The position numbers and the translations under genes are program-made. A stretch of 64,000 nt of DNA from Winogradskyella ursingii (lineage in GTDB: Bacteria > Bacteroidota > Bacteroidia > Flavobacteriales > Flavobacteriaceae). Below the pieces are notes generated by a model. The model did no database searches, was not told where the DNA came from, and worked only from the letters and a program-made list of their open reading frames with translations. The DNA lies in NCBI RefSeq assembly GCF_013403975.1, contig NZ_JABFDH010000002.1, positions 186,001 to 250,000 on the forward strand, in the 5' to 3' direction. Shown one piece after another: positions 1-9,399 of this stretch. Numbering within the stretch: the stretch's first letter is position 1; every line of letters begins with the position of its first letter.

Positions 1-1847
1 ATCATAATTATCTGTTGTGCTTCTCTATCGAGATAGACGTCATTAGCTATATAAGGCTCACCAATCGGTAACTGTTTCTCAATAACCGGATGACGACCGT
101 CTTTAATTTCCAAATCAAAACTATCGTCTATTTGTGGACACACATAATTGTTAGATTTTGCCAAACTCGCAAATCCACATAAGCAATCCAATTTTCCAAT
201 TAATTGTGCATTCTGCTGAACAACTACTATAAACTGGTGTATCCATTGCACCAATTCTGCAAACAATTGTTGCTCAATGGCTAAAATACGCTCTTCTGCT
301 CCAAGAATTTTCGCTTCGTATTCTTTTAGTTCCTCTGTAATATAACGTTCTGCATTTACCAAGGTTTGCTTACGTATCCATTCTTCAGGTACCTTGTCTT
401 TGTGAGTATTACGTACTTCTATGTAGTAACCAAATACGTTGTTGGACGCTATTTTAAGTGATGTAATACCTGTGCGCTCACATTCGCGCTCAAGCATACT
501 ATCTAGATAATTTTTTCCAGATTTTGACAAACCTCGTAACTCATCCAATTCTTGTGAAAAACCTTCAGCAATTGTGTTACCCTTTAATACATTTACAGGT
601 GCTTCTTCGTTTAACGTTTGTTTAATCTTGTCACGCAAAACATCACATCTATTTAGATGATCTCCTAAGATTTTAAGCGCTTCATTGTCGCAACTTTCAG
701 CAATAGATTTTATAGGAACTATGGCTTCCAAAGAATTTTTCAATTGTACAACTTCGCGAGGATTAACTTTAGTTGTTGCTATTTTTGAGATGAGACGCTC
801 AATGTCACCTATATGCTTAATGTGACCTTGAATTTTTTGAAGCACAGTTTCATTATCCAACAAAAACTCAACTACTTCGTGCCGTTGTTTGATTTTATCG
901 GCATGCTTTAATGGTAAAGCCAACCAACGCTTTAAGGTACGACCTCCCATAGCGGATATGGTTTTGTCAATTACATTGATCAAGGTTACCGCATTGGTAT
1001 TAGTAGAATGGTAAAGCTCTAAATTTCGGATGGTGAATTTATCCATCCATACATAATCGTCTGTTTCAATTCTGGAAATAGTTGTAATATGCTCTAGCTT
1101 ATTATGGCGAGTTTCATTTAAATAATGAAGTACAACTCCAGACGCAATAATACCTTCGTATAAATCTTCAATCCCAAAACCTTTTAATGTTTTAGTATTA
1201 AAATGTTTGATCAAGGTTTCATAGCCAAAATCGGCTTGAAACACCCAATCTTCCAGGTAAAACGTATGAAAATCGTTGCCAAAAGTTTCTGTAAAAACTT
1301 TTCTGGATTTTTTCGAAATTAAAACTTCACTAGGGTTGAAATTTTGAAGCAACTTATCAATATACTCCGCATTGCCTTGAGACGTCAAAAACTCACCTGT
1401 TGAAATGTCCAGAAATGAAATCCCAATGCGCTGATTATCGAAATAAACGGCAGCTAAAAAATTATTCGATTTTGAATTTAGAATATCGTCATTGAGTGCT
1501 ACACCAGGCGTCACCAATTCCGTTACACCACGTTTTACAATTGTTTTAGTCTGCTTTGGGTCTTCCAACTGATCACAAATAGCTACTCGCTCACCTGCCC
1601 TGACGAGTTTTGGCAAATAAGTGTTTAAAGAATGGTGCGGAAACCCAGCCAGCTCTGTTTCACTATCACTACCAGCTCCTCGTTTGGTTAATGTAATGTT
1701 GAGAATTTTTGAGGCTTTAACAGCATCGCTGCCAAAAGTTTCGTAAAAGTCGCCAACTCTGAACAACAATAACGCATCAGGATATTTAACCTTGATGGCA
1801 TTGTATTGCTTCATTAATGGTGTTACTTTTTTTGCCTTTTTAGCCAC
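1..1847 (-). CDS. mutS: DNA mismatch repair protein MutS (C-terminus cut by window edge)
   Basis: This is the mismatch-recognition ATPase that starts methyl-independent mismatch repair. About 615 N-terminal residues are visible out of the roughly 860-880 usual for the family. Near the N-terminus (MKQYNAIK, then GDFYETFG) lies the Phe-x-Glu mismatch-reading motif, with Phe34 and Glu36 by my count. The connector, lever and clamp regions follow. The frame stays open to position 1, ending at QQIIMI, which in MutS directly precedes the Walker A loop, so the ATPase domain lies outside the window. The start is read as GTG at 1847 (Val/Met-Ala-Lys-Lys); the next in-frame ATG is eleven codons in and would remove conserved N-terminal residues. 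It is transcribed away from the methyltransferase gene at 2021. Confidence 0.95.
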   Translation of the reverse strand, partial: MAKKAKKVTPLMKQYNAIKVKYPDALLLFRVGDFYETFGSDAVKASKILNITLTKRGAGSDSETELAGFPHHSLNTYLPKLVRAGERVAICDQLEDPKQTKTIVKRGVTELVTPGVALNDDILNSKSNNFLAAVYFDNQRIGISFLDISTGEFLTSQGNAEYIDKLLQNFNPSEVLISKKSRKVFTETFGNDFHTFYLEDWVFQADFGYETLIKHFNTKTLKGFGIEDLYEGIIASGVVLHYLNETRHNKLEHITTISRIETDDYVWMDKFTIRNLELYHSTNTNAVTLINVIDKTISAMGGRTLKRWLALPLKHADKIKQRHEVVEFLLDNETVLQKIQGHIKHIGDIERLISKIATTKVNPREVVQLKNSLEAIVPIKSIAESCDNEALKILGDHLNRCDVLRDKIKQTLNEEAPVNVLKGNTIAEGFSQELDELRGLSKSGKNYLDSMLERECERTGITSLKIASNNVFGYYIEVRNTHKDKVPEEWIRKQTLVNAERYITEELKEYEAKILGAEERILAIEQQLFAELVQWIHQFIVVVQQNAQLIGKLDCLCGFASLAKSNNYVCPQIDDSFDLEIKDGRHPVIEKQLPIGEPYIANDVYLDREAQQIIM

Positions 1848-2020
1848 TGGATTTGTGTATTTTTGTTGTGAAAATCAACTTAATTGTAGGTCTGCTAAAA
1901 TACTTATATTTTGAGGTTTGGTGAAGTCAAAGAAGTATAAGTTATTTACAGGTGTTGATAAGTCGAAATACTCAACCTTAAAGGTTTTAAAAACCCTCTA
2001 GGTCTTCTAAATGAAAACAA

Positions 2021-2551
2021 ATGCGTAAACTAAAAAATAAAGAATTAGAACGACTGGAAATTTTAGAATTTAAAAAAGCTGAAAAATCTCCTATCATAAT
2101 AATTCTTGACAATATTAGAAGTTTAAATAATATCGGTTCAGTTTTCAGAACAAGTGATGCGTTCTTAATTGAAAAGATCTACCTCTGTGGTATTACCGCA
2201 ACACCACCACATAACGATATTAGAAAAACGGCTTTGGGCAGTACCGAAACTGTAGATTGGGAATATGTTGACACGACTGTTGATTTGGTAGAAAAACTAA
2301 AAAATGAAGGCATAAAAATTTGTTCGATTGAACAAGCTGAAAATGCGACCATGCTTAACAATTTTAAACCTCAACCCAACCAAAAATATGCTTTTGTTTT
2401 TGGAAACGAAGTTAAAGGCGTAAGTCAGAAAATTGTTAACATAAGTGACGCGGTTATTGAGATTCCACAATACGGTACCAAACATTCTTTAAATATTTCT
2501 GTTAGTTGTGGTGTTGTGGTATGGGACGTGTTTTCGAAGTTAAAACATTAG
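2021..2551 (+). CDS. TrmH/SpoU-family RNA 2'-O-methyltransferase
   Basis: A 176-residue SPOUT-class RNA methyltransferase, expected to transfer methyl from S-adenosylmethionine to a ribose 2'-OH in tRNA or rRNA. The three SpoU motifs are present in order: NIGSVFRTSDAF with the catalytic-type Arg (around residues 37-48), FGNEVKGV (about 127-134), and IPQYGTKHSLNISVSCGVV near the C-terminus, which forms the trefoil-knot cofactor site. No extra RNA-binding domain is fused, so it is a minimal catalytic unit like TrmL or TrmH. The exact target nucleotide cannot be read from the sequence. The ATG start follows a short unrelated ATG reading frame beginning at 2011. Confidence 0.88.
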   Translation: MRKLKNKELERLEILEFKKAEKSPIIIILDNIRSLNNIGSVFRTSDAFLIEKIYLCGITATPPHNDIRKTALGSTETVDWEYVDTTVDLVEKLKNEGIKICSIEQAENATMLNNFKPQPNQKYAFVFGNEVKGVSQKIVNISDAVIEIPQYGTKHSLNISVSCGVVVWDVFSKLKH

Positions 2552-2584
2552 ATTCTTTTCTGCCAGCTCGAGCATAGTCTAAAA

Positions 2585-2611
2585 ATCTCAAAAAAAAATC
2601 TATTTTGAGAT
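2585..2611. other. Intergenic hairpin
   Basis: A nine-base-pair perfect stem (ATCTCAAAA with TTTTGAGAT) around a nine-base loop, lying just after the RNA methyltransferase gene. It has no T-run after the stem on the plus strand, so it is at best a weak terminator or an RNA 3'-end stabiliser. Confidence 0.3.
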
Positions 2612-2676
2612 ACCTCAATTATTTCGACAAGCTCAACACAACGCGTTGTTAATTTTGGAATGGCAAATTCGAATAA

Positions 2677-3336
2677 ATGAAAAAGACAACAAAGAAACCT
2701 TGGCCTACAAAAGCCGTAATGAAACAAATTTACGAGCAACATCTATGGGGCGGAAACGATTCTGACTTCTATTCAGGTGAAGGTTCCCATGATTCAGCAA
2801 TCATAAAACCCTATGTAGAAGCTGTTCGAGATTTTTTGAAGTCCAACAATAAAAAATTGAGGGTTTGCGATTTAGGTTGTGGCGACTTCAATGTTGGCAA
2901 AGAACTCGTGCCATATGCGCAACTTTATTTTGCCGTTGATATTGTTGAAGATTTAATCGAGCGAAATAGAAATCTTTTTAAGGAAAACAACTTAGAATTT
3001 TTTAATCTCGATATTTCAAAAGACGATATCCCTATGGCAGATTGCCTCATTTTAAGACAAGTGCTTCAACACCTATCAAATGCTGAAATTCAAAAAATCG
3101 TCAATAAACTTCACAATTACAAATATGTGATTCTTACCGAACACTTACCGCTTGGTGACTTTATTCCTAATAAAGATAAAATTACAAGTCAAGGAATTCG
3201 ATTGAAACAAGGTAGTGGCGTGGATTTACTAGCTGAACCTTTTAATTTGAAAATTGAATCAAAACAATTGTTGGCGGAAACCGTTTTAAAACAACCTGAA
3301 AGCAAAATTGTGACGCTACTTTTTACGATGTTTTAG
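2677..3336 (+). CDS. Class I SAM-dependent methyltransferase, substrate unknown
   Basis: A 219-residue protein with a Rossmann-type methyltransferase core. Motif I reads VCDLGCGDFNVGKEL (about residues 62-77), the following acidic strand end is FAVDIVEDLIERN, and motif IV-like DCLILRQVLQHLSN sits near residue 125. The N-terminal segment rich in Trp and Gly (HLWGGNDSDFYSGEGSHD) resembles small-molecule or glycan methyltransferases of marine bacteria, but no substrate domain is recognised. No signal peptide, so it is cytosolic. It follows the RNA methyltransferase gene after about 125 bases and ends convergently with folK. Function beyond methyl transfer is unknown. Confidence 0.75.
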   Translation: MKKTTKKPWPTKAVMKQIYEQHLWGGNDSDFYSGEGSHDSAIIKPYVEAVRDFLKSNNKKLRVCDLGCGDFNVGKELVPYAQLYFAVDIVEDLIERNRNLFKENNLEFFNLDISKDDIPMADCLILRQVLQHLSNAEIQKIVNKLHNYKYVILTEHLPLGDFIPNKDKITSQGIRLKQGSGVDLLAEPFNLKIESKQLLAETVLKQPESKIVTLLFTMF

Positions 3337-3387
3337 AGTTCATCATTCTATTAAATTTGCTGGATTACTGTGCATTCATTTTTATGG

Positions 3388-3412
3388 GATCCTGAAACGT
3401 GTTCAGGTTGAC
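3388..3412. repeat. REP-like palindrome, copy 1
   Basis: A 25-base element with a six-base-pair stem (CCTGAA / TTCAGG) and five-base loop, flanked by GAT and TTGAC. It lies between two convergent genes. The element at 28816-28840 has the same length and layout and also sits between convergent genes; 17 of 25 positions match by eye. Confidence 0.5.
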
Positions 3413-3431
3413 AAAACCAAAATATTACTAA

Positions 3432-4565
3432 CTAATCAACACTATTTATCTCACCCAAAACCCACAAATAATCTTCACGGCTTTTAACAAAATCTTTATT
3501 TGAAATGTCAATGATCTTCACGTTCATTTCTGTTTGGCTCCTTAAAAATTCAAGATAACCTGCATTTATTTTTTCGAGATAATCGTCTTTAATGTTTTTT
3601 TCGTAATTACGACCTCTTTTTTTAATATTAGCTTGTAAACGTTCTGTATTCTGATAGAGATATACGTACAAATCTGGCTTGGCAATGTCTTTATATACTT
3701 GATGAAATAATTTACGATACAATCTAAATTCATCTTCGGGCAAAGTGACTTTAGAAAAAATTAATGATTTGTTCACGTCGTAATCGCTGACCATAAAATC
3801 CTTAAACAGATCCAATTGCGATAAATCATCGCTAATCTGTTGATAGCGGTCGGCTAAAAAAGACATCTCTAAAGTAAATGCATAGCGCTCTGGTTCTTTG
3901 TAAAATTTAGGTAAAAATGCATTGTCTTTAAAGCGTTCTAATATCAATTTAGCATTAAAATCTCGTGCTATTTTATTCGCTAAACTGGTTTTTCCGGCTC
4001 CGATATTTCCTTCAATAGCGATATAATTATAATCGCCAAAAGCATAAGCTTTCTTAGGGTTTTTCAACCATATATTTATAGATTCTATGACCGAATTATC
4101 CTCACATTCTTCAAGTAATAACTCGATAGATTTATTAAGCTGAGGGTGCTCAACTTCTTTGGCAATATCACAAAGCGGTTGCAACACGAACTTACGTTTG
4201 TGCATTTCGGGATGTGGAATTTTCAGCGAAGTTTCATCTATTATTTCATCTTCATAAAAAATAATGTCCAAATCGATTTCGCGCGATTCATAACCACCTG
4301 AAGTTTTTAATGTTCTTCCGAGTTTAGCCTCTATGTTTTGTAATGCCTTTAGGAGTTTTTTCGGTTTGAGTTGCGTTTCAACCTTGATACAAGCATTATA
4401 GAAATCGTCACCCTCAAAACCAAATGCAGGTGTATTGTATACTTTTGAGATTTTCTGCACCGCACCCACACTTTCGTAAATCCCGTCGATTGCAGACTGT
4501 ATATTCTGCAGTTTCAGGCCTTTATTGCTGCCCAAAGCGATGTAAATGGTTTTGATGTTCGTCAT
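3432..4565 (-). CDS. folK: Fusion: HPPK (FolK) plus deoxynucleoside kinase
   Basis: A 377-residue two-domain protein. Residues 1 to about 160 are 6-hydroxymethyl-7,8-dihydropterin pyrophosphokinase of folate synthesis: YIALGSNKG start, then SREIDLDIIFYED, the family signature with acidic metal ligands, then IPHPEMHKRKFVLQPL. From about residue 175 a deoxynucleoside kinase follows: P-loop IEGNIGAGKTSLA, acidic LERF, then DRY and a lid with KKRGRNYE. The fusion is a known arrangement in Bacteroidota. I chose ATG 4565 (MTNIKTIYIALGS) because the 22-residue upstream extension adds nothing family-like and would run into the upstream spacer. Divergent from the transporter gene at 4641. Confidence 0.9.
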   Translation of the reverse strand: MTNIKTIYIALGSNKGLKLQNIQSAIDGIYESVGAVQKISKVYNTPAFGFEGDDFYNACIKVETQLKPKKLLKALQNIEAKLGRTLKTSGGYESREIDLDIIFYEDEIIDETSLKIPHPEMHKRKFVLQPLCDIAKEVEHPQLNKSIELLLEECEDNSVIESINIWLKNPKKAYAFGDYNYIAIEGNIGAGKTSLANKIARDFNAKLILERFKDNAFLPKFYKEPERYAFTLEMSFLADRYQQISDDLSQLDLFKDFMVSDYDVNKSLIFSKVTLPEDEFRLYRKLFHQVYKDIAKPDLYVYLYQNTERLQANIKKRGRNYEKNIKDDYLEKINAGYLEFLRSQTEMNVKIIDISNKDFVKSREDYLWVLGEINSVD

Positions 4566-4640
4566 AAGCTGAATTAGCAAAATAACTAAAAGAAAATTTA
4601 TTCCTTTATCTTTACCAAAACTATTTATCAACCATTTTTA

Positions 4641-5345
4641 ATGTCAATAAAAGACAAGCTTTTAGCCCAACGTATTTATCTTCTTTTAGGTGCTTTGTTT
4701 ATCACGTCTTTAGTTGTTTCAAATTTAATTTTTCAGAAATTCTTTTATTGGTATCCCTTAAATATTGAAATTTTTGGATCAAAATTATTTGAGATTTCAG
4801 TGGGAATTTTACCCTATCCAATAACGTTTTTAATTACTGACTTGGTCAGTGAAATTTACGGAAAGAAACGTGCCAACGATATCGTGATTGCAGGGATTTT
4901 TGCTTCACTATTTTCAATTGCAATCATTCTAATGGCAGATTACGTACCGGCAATTATAAACTCTCCCATAAATGACGAGGTCTTTAAGCTAGTGTTTAGC
5001 AAAACAGTTTTGGCCGTGGGCTCTAGTATGTTTGCTTATCTTCTTGCTCAACTTATTGATATACGGATTTACCATTTTTGGAAAAAATTGACCAACGGAA
5101 AGCATCTATGGCTTAGAAATAACTTTTCTACTTGGCTTTCTCAATTTGTAGATACTTTATTTATTATCGGCCTATTATGTTTTTTTGAAGTTTTGCCGTG
5201 GTCCAGCTTTAAAGGCTTACTCATAAGCGGGTTTTTATTTAAAGTTTTAGTGGCAGCATTTGATACTCCTTTTTTATATCTTGGAGTTTACTTTTTTCGA
5301 AAACGCTTCAAGTTAAAAATCAACGAGGAAATTAGTCTAATTTAA
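4641..5345 (+). CDS. yhhQ: Queuosine precursor transporter, YhhQ/VUT family
   Basis: A 234-residue inner-membrane protein with about six hydrophobic helices, matching the family once called DUF165, now known as a transporter for queuosine precursors (preQ0/preQ1). Recognisable features are the first helix followed by VVSNLIFQK, the short loop VGILPYPITFLITDLVSEIYGKKRA that is the family hallmark, and WLRNNFSTWLSQFVDTLFI with the Asn/Ser/Gln helix thought to line the substrate path. No queuosine synthesis genes lie in the window, so salvage or import is an inference from the family. It is divergent from the folK fusion, with a 75-base spacer holding both promoters. Confidence 0.85.
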   Translation: MSIKDKLLAQRIYLLLGALFITSLVVSNLIFQKFFYWYPLNIEIFGSKLFEISVGILPYPITFLITDLVSEIYGKKRANDIVIAGIFASLFSIAIILMADYVPAIINSPINDEVFKLVFSKTVLAVGSSMFAYLLAQLIDIRIYHFWKKLTNGKHLWLRNNFSTWLSQFVDTLFIIGLLCFFEVLPWSSFKGLLISGFLFKVLVAAFDTPFLYLGVYFFRKRFKLKINEEISLI

Positions 5346-5457
5346 AAGCAGATTAACCTTTAAATTCTTCTTAAAATTAGCTGAAATCACAACTATTCTG
5401 AGGATTTTTGTGTATATACATACTAAGCTATCTTTTAAACTTGACAATACATTACTT

Positions 5458-8088
5458 ATGAAAAAAGTATTTAAAATAATTGGTATTATTCTACTTATTT
5501 TTATTGCTGTTCTTATAGCAATTCCTTTTGTATTAGAATCTAAAGTAGATTCCATAGTGCAGAATTATGCTGATAAAAATCTCAATGCCAAATTGAGCTT
5601 TGATGATATAGACTTGAGCCTCATTAAAAGTTTTCCAAATGCAAATGTGAGTGTAGATAATCTAAAAATCACCACATATGCCCCTTTTGAGGATGAAACT
5701 CTTGCCACTGCAAAATCCATTTCCTTTAAAATGCCAATTGGCGAGCTTTTCAAAGGGTCGGACGAGCCATTGACTGTCAATGAAATTATTGCTAACGAAC
5801 TACTCTTGGTTATAAAAACAAACGCGACTGGCGCTGTTAATTACGATATCCTGAAGACGAGTGAAAACACTATAACCGCTTCAGATTCTACCACTACTGG
5901 GTTTACTTTTGATATTGAAAATTACGAAATTGACAATAGTGCCTTCACTTATATAGACGAAACCAACAATACGGTTATATATCTTACCGAAATCAATCAT
6001 GAAGGCAATGGCACTTTTTCTGGCGGACTATCTGAATTAGAAACAAGAACAGAAGCTAAAGCAACATTTGCAATGGATAGTGTTGAATATTTAAGTAATA
6101 ATATTATAAAATTAGACGCATTAATTGATCTGGATTTAGAACAGGAAAAATATACGTTTAAAGAAAATAAAGGATACATCAACGAACTGCCTCTCGAGTT
6201 TCAAGGTTATGTACAGCAGGTTGAAAACGGACAGCAGGTAGATATCAGCTTTAAAAATCCCGAATCATCATTCAAAGATTTCCTAGCTGTTATCCCAAAA
6301 GCTTATGCCAAAAATATTGAGACTGTAAAAACTACTGGAAATTTTACGGTCAATGGTATCATTAAAGGTTTAGTTTCCGAAGAGACTATACCTACTTTAG
6401 ATATTAATATGCAATCAGACAATGCGTCGTTTAAATATCCAGACCTACCAAAAAGTGTTGAGAACATTATGATCGATGCTAATGTAAAAAACACTACAGG
6501 TCTTGTGGATGATACCTATATTGATATTAATAAACTGAACTTTAAAATTGATAATGACGTTTTTAAATCCGAAGCGCACATAAAAAACCTCACCAAGAAT
6601 ATTTTGGTAGAAGCCAACTTGGATGGTGTCATAAATTTAGCAAATATCACCCAAGCCTACCCGATTGAACTTGAAAATGAACTTAGTGGCATTCTCAAAG
6701 GTAATATTGTCACCTCTTTTGATATGGATGCGATTGAAACAAATGCATATCAACGCATAAAAAACAAAGGAAATATTTCAATTTCTAACTTCGTATTTTC
6801 GTCGGAAGATATTGCTAACCCAGTTCAAATCAATGAGGCAGATTTGACTTTTAAAGATGGATTTGTGAGCCTGAATAAATTTTCTGCATTAACGGGAAAG
6901 AGTGATTTTACAGCAACAGGAACGATTAATAATCTATTAGGTTTTATGTTGAGCGACAAAAACCTTCAGGGAAATTTCAACTTAAATTCTAATACGTTGG
7001 CAATTTCAGACTTTATGAAAGATGAGACAGATGTAACCACTAGTGCCAACGGAAGCACTTCGGCAACAGAAGCACTTAAAATCCCTGAATTTTTAGAATG
7101 TACGATTACCGCAAATGCGAACACGGTAATTTATGATAATCTCAATTTAAAAAATGTAAAAGGACAGCTAGTCATTAAAGATCAAAACGCCAATTTACGT
7201 AATGTCACTACGGATATATTTAATGGTAAAATAGGTGTTTCCGGTAACGTTTCGACCAAAGAGGCAACGCCCAGATTTGATATGAATTTGGCATTGCAGC
7301 AACTTGACATTTCGCAATCATTTAAAGATTTAGAAATGTTACAGGCATTAGCGCCAATTGCAAAGGTGATTGAAGGTAAGCTCAATTCAACCATAAATTT
7401 AAGCGGTTTATTAAACAACAGCTTTTCGCCAGATTTAAGCACTATTTCAGGAAACGCTTTAGCGGAAATACTAACATCTGATATTAATGTTTCACAAAGC
7501 CCTTTACTTCAAGGTTTGGACAGCAAGCTCGATTTTCTCGATCTAGAAGAATTAAAGCAAAATATCGATACTAGATTAAGTTTTGAAAACGGCCAAGTGT
7601 CTTTGAAACCATTCTCATTAAAATATAAGGACATTCCAATAGAAATTTCAGGAACACATACATTTACTAACAATATGAAATACGATGTGGTGTTTCAAGT
7701 CCCAGCCAAATACTTAGGTAGTGAGGTGAATCGTCTTATCGGAAAAATTAATGATAACGAAGTAAACAACCTTACCATTCCCGTTACTGCCAATATAAAT
7801 GGAAATTTTTCAAATCCTAATATATCGACCGACCTTACGAGTGGTGTTTCCAATCTGACCAAACAGCTGATAGAAATTGAAAAACAAAAACTCATCGGCA
7901 AAGGAAAAGACAAGATTATTGATTTGCTAGGTGGTGGCTTAGGAAAAGATAATACTTCAAAAAAAGATTCGACAGTAACAGATAGCACCAAAACCAAGCC
8001 AAAAGATCAAGTAAAAAAGGGTGTAAAAAGCATTTTAGATAATGTTCTAAAACCAAAGAAAAAACAAACAGATTCTACCCAAAATTAA
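5458..8088 (+). CDS. AsmA-like envelope protein
   Basis: An 876-residue protein with one N-terminal membrane helix (residues about 6-24) followed by the AsmA pattern: SFDDIDLSLIKSFPNANVSV, where short beta strands and the phrase FPNA(n)V typify the family. The rest is a long series of beta strands, as in AsmA/TamB/YhdP-type bridging proteins, and includes a second hallmark (LSGLLNNSFSPDLSTISG). The C-terminus is Lys-rich and low complexity (residues about 820-876). Family members are linked to outer-membrane lipid or protein homeostasis; the cargo here is unknown. I start at ATG 5458 rather than a GTG at 5410, because the signal anchor then begins MKKVFKIIG. It precedes rpoD by 114 bases. Confidence 0.85.
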   Translation: MKKVFKIIGIILLIFIAVLIAIPFVLESKVDSIVQNYADKNLNAKLSFDDIDLSLIKSFPNANVSVDNLKITTYAPFEDETLATAKSISFKMPIGELFKGSDEPLTVNEIIANELLLVIKTNATGAVNYDILKTSENTITASDSTTTGFTFDIENYEIDNSAFTYIDETNNTVIYLTEINHEGNGTFSGGLSELETRTEAKATFAMDSVEYLSNNIIKLDALIDLDLEQEKYTFKENKGYINELPLEFQGYVQQVENGQQVDISFKNPESSFKDFLAVIPKAYAKNIETVKTTGNFTVNGIIKGLVSEETIPTLDINMQSDNASFKYPDLPKSVENIMIDANVKNTTGLVDDTYIDINKLNFKIDNDVFKSEAHIKNLTKNILVEANLDGVINLANITQAYPIELENELSGILKGNIVTSFDMDAIETNAYQRIKNKGNISISNFVFSSEDIANPVQINEADLTFKDGFVSLNKFSALTGKSDFTATGTINNLLGFMLSDKNLQGNFNLNSNTLAISDFMKDETDVTTSANGSTSATEALKIPEFLECTITANANTVIYDNLNLKNVKGQLVIKDQNANLRNVTTDIFNGKIGVSGNVSTKEATPRFDMNLALQQLDISQSFKDLEMLQALAPIAKVIEGKLNSTINLSGLLNNSFSPDLSTISGNALAEILTSDINVSQSPLLQGLDSKLDFLDLEELKQNIDTRLSFENGQVSLKPFSLKYKDIPIEISGTHTFTNNMKYDVVFQVPAKYLGSEVNRLIGKINDNEVNNLTIPVTANINGNFSNPNISTDLTSGVSNLTKQLIEIEKQKLIGKGKDKIIDLLGGGLGKDNTSKKDSTVTDSTKTKPKDQVKKGVKSILDNVLKPKKKQTDSTQN

Positions 8089-8202
8089 TTTTCAAACCCA
8101 AAAACAGCTTTTTTTTGCCAATTTTTGTTAATTATTGCGTAATAATTTGCTTTTCTTAAAAATTGGGTTATAATGTGGGTTCACTAAATTTAAACAGGAT
8201 AC

Positions 8203-9066
8203 ATGAGGCAGTTAAAAATCACCAAGCAGGTTACCAACAGAGAAGACAAATCATTAGATAAATACTTACAGGATATCAGTAAGATTCCTTTGATTACAGC
8301 AGATGAAGAAGTAGAGTTGGCTCAACGCATTAAAAAAGGTGACCAAGTTGCACTAGACAAGTTAACTACGGCGAATTTAAGATTTGTGGTTTCTGTGGCT
8401 AAGCAATATCAAAATCAAGGCTTAAAATTACCAGATTTAATTAACGAAGGTAATGCAGGTCTAGTAAAAGCGGCAAAACGTTTTGATGAAACTAGAGGTT
8501 TTAAGTTTATTTCTTATGCCGTATGGTGGATTAGACAAGCTATTTTACAAGCTTTAGCGGAACAATCTCGTATTGTTAGGTTACCGTTAAATAAAATTGG
8601 AACCATTAATAAAATTAATAAGGCATTTTCTCATTTAGAGCAAGTAAACCAAAGACCTCCAAATGCAGATGAAATTGCTCGTGAGTTGGATTTAAGCGTG
8701 CGTGAAGTAAAACAATCCATGAAAAATTCTGGTCGCCATTTATCTATGGATGCACCATTAAAGGATGGAGAAACATTTAGTTTATATGACGTTGTGAGTT
8801 CTGGAGAATCCCCAAGACCTGATAAGCAATTGATGAAAGAATCATTAAATGTTGAAGTTGAGCGTGCTTTAGAAACCCTGACACAAAAGGAAAGTGACGT
8901 CATTAGATTGAATTTTGGAATTGGTGATCAGCCACCAATGACACTAGAAGAAATTGGCGGAATTTACGATCTTACCAGAGAGCGTGTAAGACAAATTAGA
9001 GAAAAAGGTATCCGTAGATTAAGACATGCTAGCAAAAGCAAAATCTTAAAAACTTATTTAGGATAA
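8203..9066 (+). CDS. rpoD: Primary sigma factor RpoD/SigA, short Bacteroidota form
   Basis: A 287-residue sigma-70 lacking the N-terminal region 1.1, typical of Bacteroidota. Region 1.2/2.1 begins [15 protein letters not shown]; region 2.3-2.4 contains [18 protein letters not shown], the promoter-melting and -10-reading helix; region 3 is RLPLNKIGT; region 4.2 near residues 240-275 contains [20 protein letters not shown], the helix-turn-helix. It directs RNA polymerase to the unusual promoters of this phylum (TTG about 20 bases before TAnnTTTG), two good examples of which are listed in this window. It stands before rpsU in the same direction. Confidence 0.96.
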   Translation: MRQLKITKQVTNREDKSLDKYLQDISKIPLITADEEVELAQRIKKGDQVALDKLTTANLRFVVSVAKQYQNQGLKLPDLINEGNAGLVKAAKRFDETRGFKFISYAVWWIRQAILQALAEQSRIVRLPLNKIGTINKINKAFSHLEQVNQRPPNADEIARELDLSVREVKQSMKNSGRHLSMDAPLKDGETFSLYDVVSSGESPRPDKQLMKESLNVEVERALETLTQKESDVIRLNFGIGDQPPMTLEEIGGIYDLTRERVRQIREKGIRRLRHASKSKILKTYLG

Positions 9067-9095
9067 TTTAATTTTTTATTTTCAAATAGTTAGCA

Positions 9096-9103
9096 TATAT
9101 TTG
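9096..9103 (+). promoter_or_regulatory. Candidate -7 promoter element upstream of rpsU
   Basis: TATATTTG exactly fits the Bacteroidota -7 consensus TAnnTTTG and lies 42 bases before the rpsU start. A TTG -33 box is not present at the expected spacing (the region is a T-run), so the call rests on the -7 element and its position in the short rpoD-rpsU spacer. Confidence 0.45.
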
Positions 9104-9145
9104 CCGACCATTTGCAAGAATTAGATAACAATAAAATATCGATAA

Positions 9146-9340
9146 ATGATTAAAATCGAAATCAAAGAAGGAGAAAATATAGAGCGTGCGCTTAAGCGTT
9201 ACAAGCGTAAGCACAGAAACGTGCAGATTATGCAAAACTTAAGAGAGTCTCGTTATTTCACTAAGCCTTCTGTAAAAAGAAGAAGAGAAATCCAAAAAGC
9301 CGAATACATTCAAGGCTTAAGAGATCAAGAGGACGTATAG
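9146..9340 (+). CDS. rpsU: 30S ribosomal protein S21
   Basis: A 64-residue, strongly basic protein with the S21 pattern: a short beta start (MIKIEIKEGENIERALKRYKR split by family convention) and an Arg/Lys-rich helix ending KRRREIQKAEY. S21 binds the anti-Shine-Dalgarno end of 16S rRNA in the small subunit. In Bacteroidota it is part of the arrangement that hides the anti-Shine-Dalgarno sequence, which agrees with the near absence of Shine-Dalgarno motifs seen upstream of genes here. It has its own candidate promoter and is followed by a strong terminator, so it is probably transcribed alone or with rpoD read-through. Confidence 0.95.
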   Translation: MIKIEIKEGENIERALKRYKRKHRNVQIMQNLRESRYFTKPSVKRRREIQKAEYIQGLRDQEDV

Positions 9341-9367
9341 ATCTTCTTTATAAATATTTTATAAAAG

Positions 9368-9394
9368 AGAGCAACTAATTGTTGCTCTTTTTTT
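9368..9394 (+). terminator. Rho-independent terminator of rpsU
   Basis: Perfect eight-base-pair stem AGAGCAAC / GTTGCTCT with five-base loop, followed by a run of T. It lies 28 bases after the rpsU stop and six bases before the end of the convergent DUF2797 gene. Confidence 0.9.
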
Positions 9395-9399
9395 GTTCT

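Noticed and set aside
5410..5457. GTG start 16 codons upstream for the AsmA-like protein
   Set aside because: The extra residues do not look like a family N-terminus and the ATG at 5458 begins directly at the membrane anchor.
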